A stretch of 64,000 nucleotides of DNA from Actinobacillus equuli (GCF_900636745.1 NZ_LR134310.1:310001-374000), one strand, 5' to 3'; shown: positions 19,574 through 30,403, counted from the first letter of the stretch. Notes: generated by a model not told the origin, from the letters alone. Program-made: numbers and translations.

Positions 19574-19642
19574 ATGATTATTTTGGATTTGTTCTTTTTG
19601 AGTACCTTTGGCTATTGTATTTATTTAGCGATCACAAACTAA
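19574..19642 (+). CDS. 22-residue hydrophobic peptide with strong ribosome binding site
   Basis: TGGAGGAAAT precedes an ATG that opens MIILDLFFLSTFGYCIYLAI plus TN and stops at TAA. The peptide is one membrane helix with a single cysteine. The Shine-Dalgarno is the best in this region, and a terminator follows within 75 bases, so the frame looks like a real small gene. It faintly recalls single-helix accessory subunits such as KdpF, but no kdp or other partner is nearby. The bases 19412-19573 between it and the His/Cys-rich gene show no other frame. Confidence 0.45.
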   Translation: MIILDLFFLSTFGYCIYLAITN

Positions 19643-19715
19643 AGATTTGCGCTTTTCGATATTTTGAATTGTGATATCAGAGCTATAAAATAATAAAATC
19701 AAAAATCGATAAGAT

Positions 19716-19753
19716 AATGTCCTTTAGGTTTTCCCAAAGGGCATTGTTTTTTA
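19716..19753 (+). terminator. Terminator before leuS
   Basis: AATGTCCTTT (19716-19725) pairs with AAAGGGCATT (19736-19745), with one G-U pair, and is followed by GTTTTTTAT. It ends the transcript of the small ORF and separates it from leuS. Confidence 0.75.
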
Positions 19754-19863
19754 TACAAACTTGCAAAAAATCCCTAAAAACCTACCGCTTTCCATTCAAA
19801 AAAAGGCATTTTTACGGTATGCTAGATACAATTTTTTTCGATAAGTTTTAAAGGTCAAAATTT

Positions 19864-22449
19864 ATGCAACAACAATATAACCCAAGTGCAATTGAGCCTA
19901 AAGTTCAGCAATTCTGGGCAGAAAATAAAGTTTTTAAAGCAGTTAAAGATGTTACAAAAGAGAAATACTATTGCCTTTCAATGTTGCCGTATCCATCAGG
20001 TAAATTACATATGGGTCACGTGCGTAACTATACTATCGGTGATGTGGTTTCTCGTTATCAACGAATGATCGGTAAAAACGTATTACAACCGATGGGTTGG
20101 GACGCATTCGGTTTACCGGCGGAAGGTGCGGCAGTAAAAAATAATACCGCTCCGGCAAAATGGACATACGAAAATATTGAATATATGAAAGGTCAACTCA
20201 AAATGTTGGGCTTTTCTTACGACTGGGATCGTGAAGTAACCACTTGCCGACCGGAATACTATAAATGGGAACAATGGTTCTTCACTGAGCTTTATAAAAA
20301 AGGTTTAGTGTATAAAAAAACCTCTACTGTAAACTGGTGCCCGAATGATGAAACTGTGCTTGCAAACGAGCAAGTTCACGAAGGTTGTTGCTGGCGTTGC
20401 GATACGCCTGTGGAACAGCGTGAAATCCCACAATGGTTTATCAAAATTACAGACTACGCGGAAGAATTATTAAATCATTTAGATAATCTTCCGCAATGGC
20501 CTGATCAAGTAAAAACTATGCAACGTAACTGGATCGGTCGTTCTGAAGGGGTTGAAATTACCTTCAAAATCGCCGGTTCAAACGCAGAATTACCTGTTTA
20601 CACCACTCGTCCGGATACATTCTTCGGTGTGAGCTATGTTGCGATTGCCGCAGCTCATCCATTAGCGGAATTAGCAGCGGAAAACAACCCTGCACTTGCA
20701 GAATTTATTCGTGAAGCGAAAAACACCAAAGTTGCTGAAGCAGAACTAGCAACAATGGAGAAAAAAGGGATGGCGACAGGCTTATTTGCTATCCATCCGT
20801 TAACAGGTAAAGAAGTACCGGTTTGGGTTGCGAACTTTGTGTTAATGCACTACGGTACTGGTGCGGTAATGGCTGTACCTGCACACGATGAGCGTGACTT
20901 TGAATTTGCGCAAAAATACGGTTTGCAAATTAATCAAGTAATTCAACCGCTTGATGGTTCTGAATGGGATTTCTCAAAAGCAGCTTACACCGAACACGGC
21001 AAGCTCATCAATTCAATGGAATTTGACGGCTTGGACTTCAATGGTGCATTCAATGCGATTGCCGATAAATTAGAATCGATGAAAGTAGGTAAACGCCAAG
21101 TAAACTTCCGTCTGCGTGACTGGGGTGTGTCTCGTCAGCGTTACTGGGGTGCGCCAATTCCAATGATGACTACCGAAGACGGCGAAGTAGTAACAGTGCC
21201 GATGCAAGATTTACCGGTAATTCTGCCTGAAGATGTGGTAATGAACGGCGTACAAAGCCCGATCAAAGCTGATCCTGAGTGGGCGAAAACCACTTACAAC
21301 GGCAAACCTGCGTTAAAAGAAACCGATACATTCGATACCTTTATGGAATCGTCTTGGTATTATGCACGTTATACTTGCCCACAATATCACGAAGGTATGT
21401 TAGATTCGGATGAAGCGAATTACTGGTTACCAGTCGATCAATATATCGGCGGTATCGAACACGCAACGATGCACTTGCTCTACTTCCGTTTCTTCCACAA
21501 ATTATTACGTGATGCGGGCATTTTAAATTCTGACGAACCGGCAACCAAACTTTTATGCCAAGGTATGGTACTTGCGGATGCGTTCTACTATACCAGCCCG
21601 ACTAACGAGCGTATTTGGGTTAGCCCAACACAGGTAACACTTGAGCGTGATGAGAAAGGTCGTATCATCAAAGCGACTGATCCGGAAGGTCGTGAATTAG
21701 TACATAGCGGTATGACCAAAATGTCGAAATCGAAAAACAACGGTATCGACCCGCAAGAAATGGTGGAAAAATACGGTGCGGATACAGTACGTTTATTTAT
21801 GATGTTCGCTTCACCGGCAGAAATGACGCTTGAATGGCAAGAATCCGGTGTGGAAGGTGCAAAACGCTTCTTAGGTCGTGTGTGGAATTTAGTGTATGAA
21901 TACAGCCAAAATCCTGCGACAGCAGCATTAGATGTAGCAGCATTAAGCAAAGCACAAAAAGAACTTCGCCGTGACGTACACAAAACCATTGCGAAAGTAT
22001 CTGATGATATCGGTCGCCGTCAAACATTCAACACCGCAATTGCGGCGATTATGGAATTGATGAACAAGCTGACAAAAGCTTCACTCGACAATGATCAAGA
22101 TAAAGCGGTAATGGCGGAAGCACTTAGTGCTGTAGTACGTATGCTTTACCCAATTACGCCACATATCTGCTTCGAGTTATGGCAAGCATTAGGTAACAAC
22201 GATACAATTGACTTCGCACCATGGGTGGTTGCAGATGAATCAGCAATGGTTGAAGACGAAAAATTGGTTGTAGTACAAGTAAACGGTAAAGTACGTGGTA
22301 AAGTTACCGTTTCAGCAACAGCAACCGAAGATGAAGTTAAAGCAATTGCGAAAGCAGATGCAAACGTAGCGAAATTCTTAGAAGGCGTAGAAATCGTGAA
22401 AGAAATCTATGTACCGTATAAAATGTTAAGTTTTGCGGTAAAAGCCTAA
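19864..22449 (+). CDS. leuS: Leucyl-tRNA synthetase
   Basis: Class I synthetase of 861 residues (E. coli 860). The HIGH-type motif reads HMGH near residue 49, and KMSKS appears near 620 in [15 protein letters not shown]. The CP1 editing domain (about 225-420) includes the [16 protein letters not shown] threonine-rich site, and the C-terminal part ends in [13 protein letters not shown]. It charges tRNA-Leu and clears mischarged products. The order leuS-lptE-holA is the conserved gamma-proteobacterial cluster, though a terminator follows leuS here. Confidence 0.98.
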   Translation: MQQQYNPSAIEPKVQQFWAENKVFKAVKDVTKEKYYCLSMLPYPSGKLHMGHVRNYTIGDVVSRYQRMIGKNVLQPMGWDAFGLPAEGAAVKNNTAPAKWTYENIEYMKGQLKMLGFSYDWDREVTTCRPEYYKWEQWFFTELYKKGLVYKKTSTVNWCPNDETVLANEQVHEGCCWRCDTPVEQREIPQWFIKITDYAEELLNHLDNLPQWPDQVKTMQRNWIGRSEGVEITFKIAGSNAELPVYTTRPDTFFGVSYVAIAAAHPLAELAAENNPALAEFIREAKNTKVAEAELATMEKKGMATGLFAIHPLTGKEVPVWVANFVLMHYGTGAVMAVPAHDERDFEFAQKYGLQINQVIQPLDGSEWDFSKAAYTEHGKLINSMEFDGLDFNGAFNAIADKLESMKVGKRQVNFRLRDWGVSRQRYWGAPIPMMTTEDGEVVTVPMQDLPVILPEDVVMNGVQSPIKADPEWAKTTYNGKPALKETDTFDTFMESSWYYARYTCPQYHEGMLDSDEANYWLPVDQYIGGIEHATMHLLYFRFFHKLLRDAGILNSDEPATKLLCQGMVLADAFYYTSPTNERIWVSPTQVTLERDEKGRIIKATDPEGRELVHSGMTKMSKSKNNGIDPQEMVEKYGADTVRLFMMFASPAEMTLEWQESGVEGAKRFLGRVWNLVYEYSQNPATAALDVAALSKAQKELRRDVHKTIAKVSDDIGRRQTFNTAIAAIMELMNKLTKASLDNDQDKAVMAEALSAVVRMLYPITPHICFELWQALGNNDTIDFAPWVVADESAMVEDEKLVVVQVNGKVRGKVTVSATATEDEVKAIAKADANVAKFLEGVEIVKEIYVPYKMLSFAVKA

Positions 22450-22457
22450 TAGCAATG

Positions 22458-22485
22458 AGGGCGAACTATGTTCGCCCTTTATTGT
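22458..22485 (+). terminator. Terminator after leuS
   Basis: AGGGCGAAC (22458-22466), a 3-base loop and GTTCGCCCT form a compact stem followed by TTATT. The T-run is short, so some read-through into lptE is likely. Confidence 0.75.
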
Positions 22486-22548
22486 GAATATTACGGAAAT
22501 GGGTATATGTAGCACTTCTCTACACCCCTATTTTGATTGGAGTTCCCA

Positions 22549-23043
22549 ATGTTAAAAAAACTCTCTCTTTTAGCCGTTCTCGGTTTAACCGCTTGCGGTT
22601 GGCACTTCAAAAACAATGAAGTGCTACCGCAAGATCTGCGTACACTGACATTTGAAAGTGCCGATCAGCATAGCGATATGTCACGTACTTTACGTCATCA
22701 ACTACAACTTAACGATGTAGAATTAGTTTCCGCAACGGAAGGCGTCGCTAAATTACGTCTTGTTGGTGCTTCAAGCGGCAGTAAAGTCGTTTCAGTGTTT
22801 AAACAAGCGCGTGAAGCGGAAAAATTACTCACGTTAAATGTACAAGCAATCGTGGATGTACCGAAAAAAGGCGCATATCCGTTAGAAGTTTCCGTTCACC
22901 GTACTTTCTTTGATGACTCTCGTGCCGCATTGGCAAAATCGGCAGAACAAGAAATGATTATGAAAGATATGTATGAGCAAGCTTCTCGCCAATTAATTAT
23001 CAAAATGGCTGGTTTACATAAAGAATTAAATCAAGCTAAGTAA
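22549..23043 (+). CDS. lptE: LPS-assembly lipoprotein LptE
   Basis: A 164-residue outer-membrane lipoprotein that plugs LptD and delivers lipopolysaccharide to the cell surface. A type II signal peptide ends in the lipobox LTAC with Cys16, followed at once by GWHFKNNEVLP, the LptE start pattern (CGFHLR in E. coli). The ATG at 22549 with TTGGAG upstream is preferred to an in-frame TTG at 22537. Gene order between leuS and holA agrees with RlpB/LptE of enterics. E. coli LptE is 193 residues, so this form is somewhat short at the C-terminus. Confidence 0.9.
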   Translation: MLKKLSLLAVLGLTACGWHFKNNEVLPQDLRTLTFESADQHSDMSRTLRHQLQLNDVELVSATEGVAKLRLVGASSGSKVVSVFKQAREAEKLLTLNVQAIVDVPKKGAYPLEVSVHRTFFDDSRAALAKSAEQEMIMKDMYEQASRQLIIKMAGLHKELNQAK

Positions 23044-23047
23044 TTCA

Positions 23048-23142
23048 TTAACCACAGATAACACGGATTTCACGCAAACAAGCGGTTAAATCTTGCACTT
23101 TTTTACAAGCAGGTAATCCGTGTTTATCCGTGTAATCCGTGG
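23048..23142. repeat. Intergenic palindromic repeat of the CACGGA family, copy 3, with uptake word
   Basis: ACCACAGATAACACGGAT on the left and ATCCGTGTAATCCGTGGT on the right are imperfect inverted arms about 60 bases apart, with an extra ATCCGTGTTTATCCGTG inside and an ACAAGCGGTT uptake word in the loop. It fills most of the lptE-holA gap. Confidence 0.7.
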
Positions 23143-23150
23143 TTTTCAAT

Positions 23151-24176
23151 ATGCAAAAAGTTTTCCCTGAAGCACTTCCTACCGTTTTATCCAAAAGTCT
23201 CTCCCCTTTTTATCTCTTGACCGGGAACGATCTGTTATTACTGAACGAAAGTAAAGATCATATCGTACAAGCTGCTCGTTTAGCCGATTTCGATGAGAAA
23301 CAAGAAGTCAGCATTGCAAATGACACTAAATGGGAAGATCTTTTTGAGGCGGCCCAATCAAACGGTTTGTTCTTTAACCGCCAAATTATTATTCTCAACC
23401 TGGCGGAAGCGCCAACCGCAGCACAAATGAAAAATGTTGCGGAGTTATGCCGTTTTAGCCATGCGGATTTATTGCTTATCCTTTGCTTACCAAAATTCAG
23501 TAAGACAATGGAAAAACAAGCATGGTTCAGCCAAATTGAAGCACAAACTGTGCAAGTCAATTGCCAAACACCAGAAATCGCAAAATTACCAAACTGGCTT
23601 TTACAACGAGCCAAAACAATGGAACTACAGATTGAGCCGGAAGCAGTTCAGTTGCTTTGTTATAGCTATGAAGGAAATTTATTAGCGCTAAAACAAGCGT
23701 TACAAATGCTGCAACTCCGCTTTAACGACGGAAAAATTTCACTGGTTCGCGCTAAAGAAGTGGTAGAACAATCCGCACAATTTTCACCATTTCAATGGAT
23801 TGATGCGTTATTAGATGGAAAAATTGCCCGTGCGGAACGCATTTTAAAACATTTACAAAATGAGGAAGTTCAGCCGGTTGTCTTGTTACGTATTATTCAA
23901 AAAGAACTACTAGTGCTACTGGAAATTACCCGCTCTCCGCAACCAGTACAAAATAGCAATCAGCTGTTATATATGGGTAATTTACGTGCAGAATTTGACC
24001 GCTTGAAGGTCTGGCAAAATCGTCGCCCTTTTTATCAAGCAGCAGCTCAACGCTTAACGTATAAAAGATTGTATCAACTTATTCAGCGTTTAGCTGAGTT
24101 GGAAAAGAAAGTAAAACAAGAATTCAGTGATGAAATTTGGTTGGAATTAGAACGCTTTTCCGCCTATTTTGAATAG
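23151..24176 (+). CDS. holA: DNA polymerase III delta subunit
   Basis: A 341-residue clamp-loader subunit (E. coli HolA 343) that opens the beta sliding clamp. It shows the family start FPEALPTVL, PFYLLTGNDLLLLNE, a divergent AAA+ fold without Walker A, and the C-terminal collar helices. ATG 23151 matches the family start; the GTG at 23139 is part of the repeat and is rejected. It lies in the conserved position after lptE. Its ribosome binding site is weak because the repeat runs right up to the start. Confidence 0.94.
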   Translation: MQKVFPEALPTVLSKSLSPFYLLTGNDLLLLNESKDHIVQAARLADFDEKQEVSIANDTKWEDLFEAAQSNGLFFNRQIIILNLAEAPTAAQMKNVAELCRFSHADLLLILCLPKFSKTMEKQAWFSQIEAQTVQVNCQTPEIAKLPNWLLQRAKTMELQIEPEAVQLLCYSYEGNLLALKQALQMLQLRFNDGKISLVRAKEVVEQSAQFSPFQWIDALLDGKIARAERILKHLQNEEVQPVVLLRIIQKELLVLLEITRSPQPVQNSNQLLYMGNLRAEFDRLKVWQNRRPFYQAAAQRLTYKRLYQLIQRLAELEKKVKQEFSDEIWLELERFSAYFE

Positions 24177-24179
24177 AGA

Positions 24180-24240
24180 AATAAAAACGGAAGCTACTAC
24201 AAGCGGTTAAATTTTATGATAAATTTGCCATAGCTTCCGT
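24180..24240 (-). terminator. Terminator of the apf-coaE-yacG operon
   Basis: ACGGAAGCTA (24187-24196) and TAGCTTCCGT (24231-24240) form a 10-bp stem around a loop that contains an uptake word. On the minus strand the stem is followed by a T-run, so it ends the operon coming from the right. Confidence 0.75.
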
Positions 24241-24252
24241 CATAGTTATTGG

Positions 24253-25082
<830 letters not shown>

Positions 25083-25757
25083 TTAGGCATAAATTTTATC
25101 AATAATTAGTACGAAAGTCGAAAAGCTAATAAAAGGAATAAAAGGCAATTTTACTAAAGTACGCTTCATTATGGCTTGATAGCCGAAATAATAAATACAA
25201 CCGGAAACAGAAGCCAGTAAGATTAATTTCAACATATCGTCAATGTTAAATAAAGGCGAAATTGAGCTAATCACTAAGCTATCACCTATACCAAATGCTT
25301 CTTTCTTCCAGAACCACAAAATTCCGTAATGAAGGCAGGTAAAAAATAATATACAACCCAATAAGGTTTCTATATGTGCCGCCATTGGTTCATAGACCAG
25401 AGCCAAAACGAATATCGCAATAACATAACGAATATCCGTTAAATAGTAACAATAATCCAACACACTCAAAAATAACAAAATCATCAATAAAAATGCGAGT
25501 GTCGTTGAAGGAATATGAAATATCAGTAATGGAAAAGCCCAGAAGAAAAAATTAGCCAAATAACTTTGTTTGGGCTGTAATTTTGAATGCTGACTAAAAT
25601 AATCATAACTGTGTATAGGAGACAATAAGCTACTGTATTCTTGATATACTTGTTGATTAATATGATTAGCAAATAACTTGATGGCTCGTTTACACCAAAA
25701 TGCAAATAAAAATGCTACCAGCGTCGCAAAAAATCGATTAAATTCAACCGCTTCCAT
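25083..25757 (-). CDS. apfD: Type IV prepilin peptidase, short form (ApfD)
   Basis: A 224-residue inner-membrane aspartyl protease of the A24 family. The two catalytic aspartates appear in the loop VLDYCYYLTD near residue 110 and in FGIGD near 158, a variant of the usual GGGD. The large cytoplasmic N-terminal domain with the CxxC zinc pairs and N-methylation region seen in PilD is missing, so the protein is shorter than PilD (about 290). It should cut the leader from ApfA. It overlaps the apfC stop by one base, and A. pleuropneumoniae is known to carry apfABCD in this order. Confidence 0.85.
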   Translation of the reverse strand: MEAVEFNRFFATLVAFLFAFWCKRAIKLFANHINQQVYQEYSSLLSPIHSYDYFSQHSKLQPKQSYLANFFFWAFPLLIFHIPSTTLAFLLMILLFLSVLDYCYYLTDIRYVIAIFVLALVYEPMAAHIETLLGCILFFTCLHYGILWFWKKEAFGIGDSLVISSISPLFNIDDMLKLILLASVSGCIYYFGYQAIMKRTLVKLPFIPFISFSTFVLIIDKIYA

Positions 25758-26950
25758 TATACGAGACCCCCTAAGTCAAAAATCGGCAAATAAAGCCCAA
25801 TTAAAACCGTACCAATAATGATACCCATAAGTAGCATTAAAACCGGCTCAAGTAATTGTGAAAGCAAATCTATTTGATAATCTAATTTCAGCTGATAAAT
25901 ATCACTAATCTGCGTACACATCACCGCTAAATTAGCACTTTTCTCCCCTATTGCTATCATTTGTACTACTTGAGAAGTGAATACAGTCGGGTTTAATCCT
26001 TCCGAAAATTTATACCCCTGTTTTAATAAAGATAATGTAAGCCGTATTTGTTGCTGTAAAAGTCGATCGTGCATTTTCTCAGATAAAAAAGCGTTTAGGG
26101 CAGCCTCTAAATGCAGATGGGCACTTAACATTAACGCCAAATTCTGAGTAAAGAATATAATTCGTATATAGCGAATAACTTGATTAAAGAAGGGAATATA
26201 AGACAAAAGACGCATCTGACAAGCGGTCAAATTTCCGAATTTTTTTGCAAAACAGAACAACATCCCCATCGCTACTATACCGCTACAGCATAGGAATATC
26301 CCATTTTGTCGTAGAAACGCAGAGAGAGAAAACAATAATGACGTTAGCCATGGTAAACTTTGTGCTTTATCCATATATAAGTCGGCAAATTGAGGCACAA
26401 TGAATACTAACAGCCCTAGAGTCAATACACATGAAATGACTAACACAATCAGCGGATAAAACATAATTTTTCTAACTTTTTTCGTTAATTTTTCGGACTG
26501 GCTACGTGTTTTAGCAAGATTATCCAAAACAGTACCTAATTTACCACTTTGTTCACCAATACGAATTAATTGGATTTCTTGCTTAGAAAAATAACACCCT
26601 AATTTCGCTAAACTTGCAGAAAAACTATATCCGGATGTCACAGCAGCATTCAAAGCAAGTAGCCACTGATATAATTTAATATTCGTACAATTTTCCTGCT
26701 GCATCATTAACGCTTGTTTAAAAGGAATGGAAGCGTTAATCAATAATGCTAATTGCGCAATAAATTGAGTAATTTCATCTGCTTTAGGCTGTCGAGCAAA
26801 AGCAAAATTGCGTTGAATACGAATATCTTGATAGCCTTTTGCCAAGAGCTTTTGCTCTGCCTCAGCATGATTTTGGGCTAATAAAATACCGCTTTGTTTT
26901 TGTTGGAACCGATTCTTCGCTTTCCAGTGAAATTCAAAAATACTAACCAT
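25757..26950 (-). CDS. apfC: Type IV pilus inner-membrane platform protein (ApfC)
   Basis: A PilC/GspF-type protein of 397 residues with two repeated T2SSF domains (about 60-180 and 265-385). Each has the family patterns: SIPFKQALMMQQEN, LIRIGEQSGKLGTVL and MIAIGEKSANLAVM, plus three or four membrane segments. It anchors the assembly ATPase at the inner membrane. The ATG at 26950 overlaps the end of apfB by 8 bases; a GTG one codon earlier is possible. The gene itself is intact although apfB upstream is broken. Confidence 0.9.
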   Translation of the reverse strand: MVSIFEFHWKAKNRFQQKQSGILLAQNHAEAEQKLLAKGYQDIRIQRNFAFARQPKADEITQFIAQLALLINASIPFKQALMMQQENCTNIKLYQWLLALNAAVTSGYSFSASLAKLGCYFSKQEIQLIRIGEQSGKLGTVLDNLAKTRSQSEKLTKKVRKIMFYPLIVLVISCVLTLGLLVFIVPQFADLYMDKAQSLPWLTSLLFSLSAFLRQNGIFLCCSGIVAMGMLFCFAKKFGNLTACQMRLLSYIPFFNQVIRYIRIIFFTQNLALMLSAHLHLEAALNAFLSEKMHDRLLQQQIRLTLSLLKQGYKFSEGLNPTVFTSQVVQMIAIGEKSANLAVMCTQISDIYQLKLDYQIDLLSQLLEPVLMLLMGIIIGTVLIGLYLPIFDLGGLV

Positions 26951-28326
26951 CACCTAACACCCGCTTTACTTCGTCTACTGTTGTTATGTTAGCCGCTAAC
27001 TTTTGTTCGGCACTGGCTCGTAAGCTGTCATAATCCAAATAAGCGGTTGATTTTTCAAAAAATTTACCTTGCTTCGTCAATAACTGATAAATTCCCGTTC
27101 GTCCTTTATAACCGTGATAACAGTTATCACATCCTTTTCCGCCACATTGCGGACAACGTTTACGTAATAAACGCTGTGCGATAATCAGTTGCAGTGAATT
27201 CTTAATCTCATACTCTTTAATCCCTAATTGTAGTAAACGCTCAATCGCAGACGGCGCATCATTCGTATGTAAAGTAGAAAGTACAAGATGTCCTGTTTGC
27301 GCTGCTCTTAATGCGATTTCAGCACTTTCCTGATCACGGATTTCACCTAACATAATAATGTCCGGATCCTGACGTAAAAATGTTCTGAGTAATTGACTAA
27401 AATCCAATTGAATAGCACGATTAACTTGAGTTTGGATAATCCCTTCTATCTCAATTTCAATCGGGTCTTGCCGTCAGAATATGCCGTTCGCTATTATTTA
27501 AATAATTTAACGCACTATATAAAGTAATACTTTTGCCACTACCCGTAGGTCCTGTCACCAGAATTAGCCCTTGTGGCTGATGTAGTGCTGCCAGTAGTAA
27601 TTGTTTTTGTTCCGGCGAAAAACCTAATTCCAAAAAATCAAAATGGGTAGGCTTATTCTTTTGCAAGCGCAAGACTATTTTCTCACCGAAGCTAGTCGGT
27701 AAACTGGACACTCGAAAATCTAATGTCTCAGCTGTTACCGTCTTAAAATTAAACTGCCCGTCTTGTGGTAAGCGTGTCTCACTAATATCCAATTTAGCTA
27801 AGAGTTTAAGCCTTGTGATAATACGATTGGCTAAACTAAACGATAAGCTTTTATAGATATGCAATACCCCATCAATACGTAATCTAATCAGTAACTTCTC
27901 TTTTTGTGGCTCAAAATGAATATCCGAAGCATTTTGCTTTAAGCAAAATTTAAATAAATTATCTAAAATCTGAATAATAGGATCATTTTGATTGAGTAGT
28001 TCTAAATTATCTGGCGATTGATAATTTAACTCGGTTTCTTCATATAAAGATTGTTGTTCCGGCGAAAGTTGATTAAGTAAGTACTTCAATTCATCGGAGG
28101 AAATCAAAACAGGTTCAATTGTTTTATGCGCAATAAATGCAAAAATTTCACAAGCACTTAAATTATTCATATCATCAATTGCAAGCCATAGCGTATCGTC
28201 ATTTTCTTGAATCGGAATGGCTAAATAACGCAACAAAATATGTTTTTCGTCACAATTTTTCTGCCACAAGGATTCAGAGATATCAAATACTTGCTGACTA
28301 TTCATATCACAAACTGAATACTGCAT
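26943..28326 (-). pseudogene. apfB: Type IV pilus assembly ATPase apfB, split by a two-base frameshift
   Basis: A PilB/GspE-type ATPase read in two frames. The first part (28326-27457) has DNA up to Walker A (LVTGPTGSGKSITLY) and breaks off after HILTA with an early TGA. The second part resumes with EDPIE-like coding at about 27468 and continues through the Walker B block DPDIIMLGEIRDQESAEIAL, the TGHLVLSTLHTNDA histidine box and the CPQCGGKGCDNC zinc module. Comparing the join with the family motif TAEDPIE shows that two bases (GA) are lost at about 27466-27470. Everything else is conserved, so the mutation is recent or is a sequencing error. If real, ATP hydrolysis and pilus assembly should fail. 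Confidence 0.85.
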
Positions 28327-28346
28327 TTGATTTCCTCCTTATACTA

Positions 28347-28784
28347 TTATTCCGAGCAAAATGCTGCGGGGAACAAACTTTTATCCTCACCTGAACAGGT
28401 CGTTTTCCATGTCAGTGTTTTATTTGCATAATCAGGTGTAAGCGTATAGCCATATCCCGCTACACTGCCCTTGCCATTCACAGTTATAGCGCCAGCAACT
28501 ACAGAGACAGTCCCCAAATACTTAGAATTTTTAAGATCATCACCATTCTTAATACCATTTGTTCCATTAGAACAGCCTTTGGTATCTCCAGTGTTATAAA
28601 TACAAATTTCCACATCTGTTTTATAAGCGGAAGATGCCGCTAACAGTTCGGATAATGCCGCCTTTTTGGTGTAATTGTTATAAGAAGGAATGGCTACCGT
28701 TGCCAAAATAGCAATGATTGCAATTACAATCATTAATTCAATCAGGGTAAATGCCTGCTGTATAGGCTTGAATACGAATTTCAT
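28347..28784 (-). CDS. apfA: Type IV pilin (ApfA)
   Basis: A 145-residue type IVa prepilin. An 11-residue leader ending in Gln-Gln-Ala precedes the mature start FTLIELMIVIAIIAILATVA, with the invariant Glu at mature position 5. Residue -1 is Ala where Gly is normal. The mature chain is about 134 residues with four cysteines (EICIYN, KGCSNG, TTCSGE, AAFCSE) for disulfide loops, as in ApfA of A. pleuropneumoniae. It is first in apfABCD. The central variable part differs from the ApfA I remember, so this may be another serovar or sister species. The ATG follows AAGGAG. Confidence 0.92.
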   Translation of the reverse strand: MKFVFKPIQQAFTLIELMIVIAIIAILATVAIPSYNNYTKKAALSELLAASSAYKTDVEICIYNTGDTKGCSNGTNGIKNGDDLKNSKYLGTVSVVAGAITVNGKGSVAGYGYTLTPDYANKTLTWKTTCSGEDKSLFPAAFCSE

Positions 28785-28964
28785 TTTATGTGCTCCTTAT
28801 TTATTCACGCTTATTGCGCTCTATTAGTTTGCAAGCTGTTTTAAATCAATGCGATAACCGAACTTCAATTTCTCGATCCGGATCGCAAAAACAAATTCTT
28901 ACCTGTTTATTTACTCAGTATTTTTTGCTATGATTTTATCGGTTTAAATCAGATAGAGGTCAAA

Positions 28965-30344
28965 ATGGCAAAAGCACCTAAAACGGCTTACGTATGTAAC
29001 GATTGCGGCGCAGAATATTCTCGTTGGATGGGACAATGCAAAGAGTGCAAAGCATGGAATACGATTAGTGAAGTTCGCTTAATCTCTAGTAAAGAATCAA
29101 ATAAAAACGACCGCTTCAGCGGTTATGCCGGAGAGACATCAGGCAAGGTACAAACACTGTCCGAAATCAGCTTACAAGAAGTGCCTCGTTTTAGCAGTGG
29201 GTTTAATGAGCTTGATCGTGTACTCGGCGGTGGCGTGGTTCCCGGTTCGGCTATTCTCATCGGGGGACATCCTGGTGCAGGAAAATCGACACTATTACTG
29301 CAAGTGATGTGCGGCTTATCAAAAATGCTACCGACACTCTATGTCACCGGTGAAGAATCATTACAACAGGTTGCAATGCGTGCTAATCGTTTAGGGCTAC
29401 CAACTGATAATCTGAAAATGCTTTCGGAAACATCTGTCGAACATATTTGCAATATTGCCGACCAAGAAAAACCTAAATTAATGGTAATTGACTCTATTCA
29501 AGTGATGCATTTATCCGATATTCAATCCTCGCCGGGTTCTGTTGCTCAAGTACGAGAATGCGCATCATTTCTTACCCGCTATGCCAAAACACGCCAAGTG
29601 GCAATTATTATGGTCGGTCACGTCACCAAAGACGGTACGCTTGCCGGCCCAAAAGTGTTGGAACATGCTATTGATGCCTCATTATTGCTAGAAGGTGAAT
29701 CTGATTCACGTTTCAGAACATTACGAAGCCAAAAAAACCGATTCGGCGCGGTAAATGAACTTGGTGTGTTTGCTATGACTGAACAAGGTTTGCGAGAAGT
29801 TAAAAATCCATCCGCTATTTTTTTAAGCCGTAGTGATGAATTGGTTTCAGGCAGTTCTGTTATGGTTCTTTGGGAAGGGACTCGTCCGTTATTAGTTGAA
29901 ATTCAAGCGCTTGTTGATCATTCAATGCTTGCAAATCCACGTCGTGTGGCTGTCGGTTTAGATCATAATCGCTTATCGCTCTTACTTGCTGTACTCCACC
30001 GCCATGGTGGGCTACAAATGTCTGACCAAGATGTTTTTGTTAACGTTGTCGGGGGCGTAAAAGTAACGGAAACCAGTGCTGATCTCGCTTTAATTTTGGC
30101 ACTGATATCAAGTTTTAGAAATCGTCCATTACCACAGGACTTAGTAATTTTTGGTGAAGTAGGGCTTGCCGGCGAAATTCGTCCGGTGCCGAGTGGTCAA
30201 GAACGTATTAGCGAAGCGGCAAAACACGGTTTTAAACGTGCAATCGTGCCGTTTAGCAATATGCCGAAAAAACCGATAAAAGATATGGAAGTGATTGGGG
30301 TTAAAAAATTAAGTGATGCGCTAGATGCACTTGGTAATTTATAA
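28965..30344 (+). CDS. radA: DNA repair protein RadA/Sms
   Basis: A 459-residue RecA-like branch-migration helicase (E. coli 460). It has the N-terminal C4 zinc finger (CNDCG and CKECK, residues 11-32), Walker A GGHPGAGKSTL near 104, the RadA-specific KNRFG motif near 258 and a C-terminal Lon-like domain with GEVGLAGEIRPV. It processes recombination intermediates and, in naturally competent bacteria, helps integrate donor DNA. It is divergent from apfA, with about 180 bases between them. AGAGGT precedes the ATG. Confidence 0.97.
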   Translation: MAKAPKTAYVCNDCGAEYSRWMGQCKECKAWNTISEVRLISSKESNKNDRFSGYAGETSGKVQTLSEISLQEVPRFSSGFNELDRVLGGGVVPGSAILIGGHPGAGKSTLLLQVMCGLSKMLPTLYVTGEESLQQVAMRANRLGLPTDNLKMLSETSVEHICNIADQEKPKLMVIDSIQVMHLSDIQSSPGSVAQVRECASFLTRYAKTRQVAIIMVGHVTKDGTLAGPKVLEHAIDASLLLEGESDSRFRTLRSQKNRFGAVNELGVFAMTEQGLREVKNPSAIFLSRSDELVSGSSVMVLWEGTRPLLVEIQALVDHSMLANPRRVAVGLDHNRLSLLLAVLHRHGGLQMSDQDVFVNVVGGVKVTETSADLALILALISSFRNRPLPQDLVIFGEVGLAGEIRPVPSGQERISEAAKHGFKRAIVPFSNMPKKPIKDMEVIGVKKLSDALDALGNL

Positions 30345-30403
30345 TCTCGTTAATTTAAATTTAGCTACGATATAAAAACTTTCATTCAATAGGAATCTTA
30401 TTT

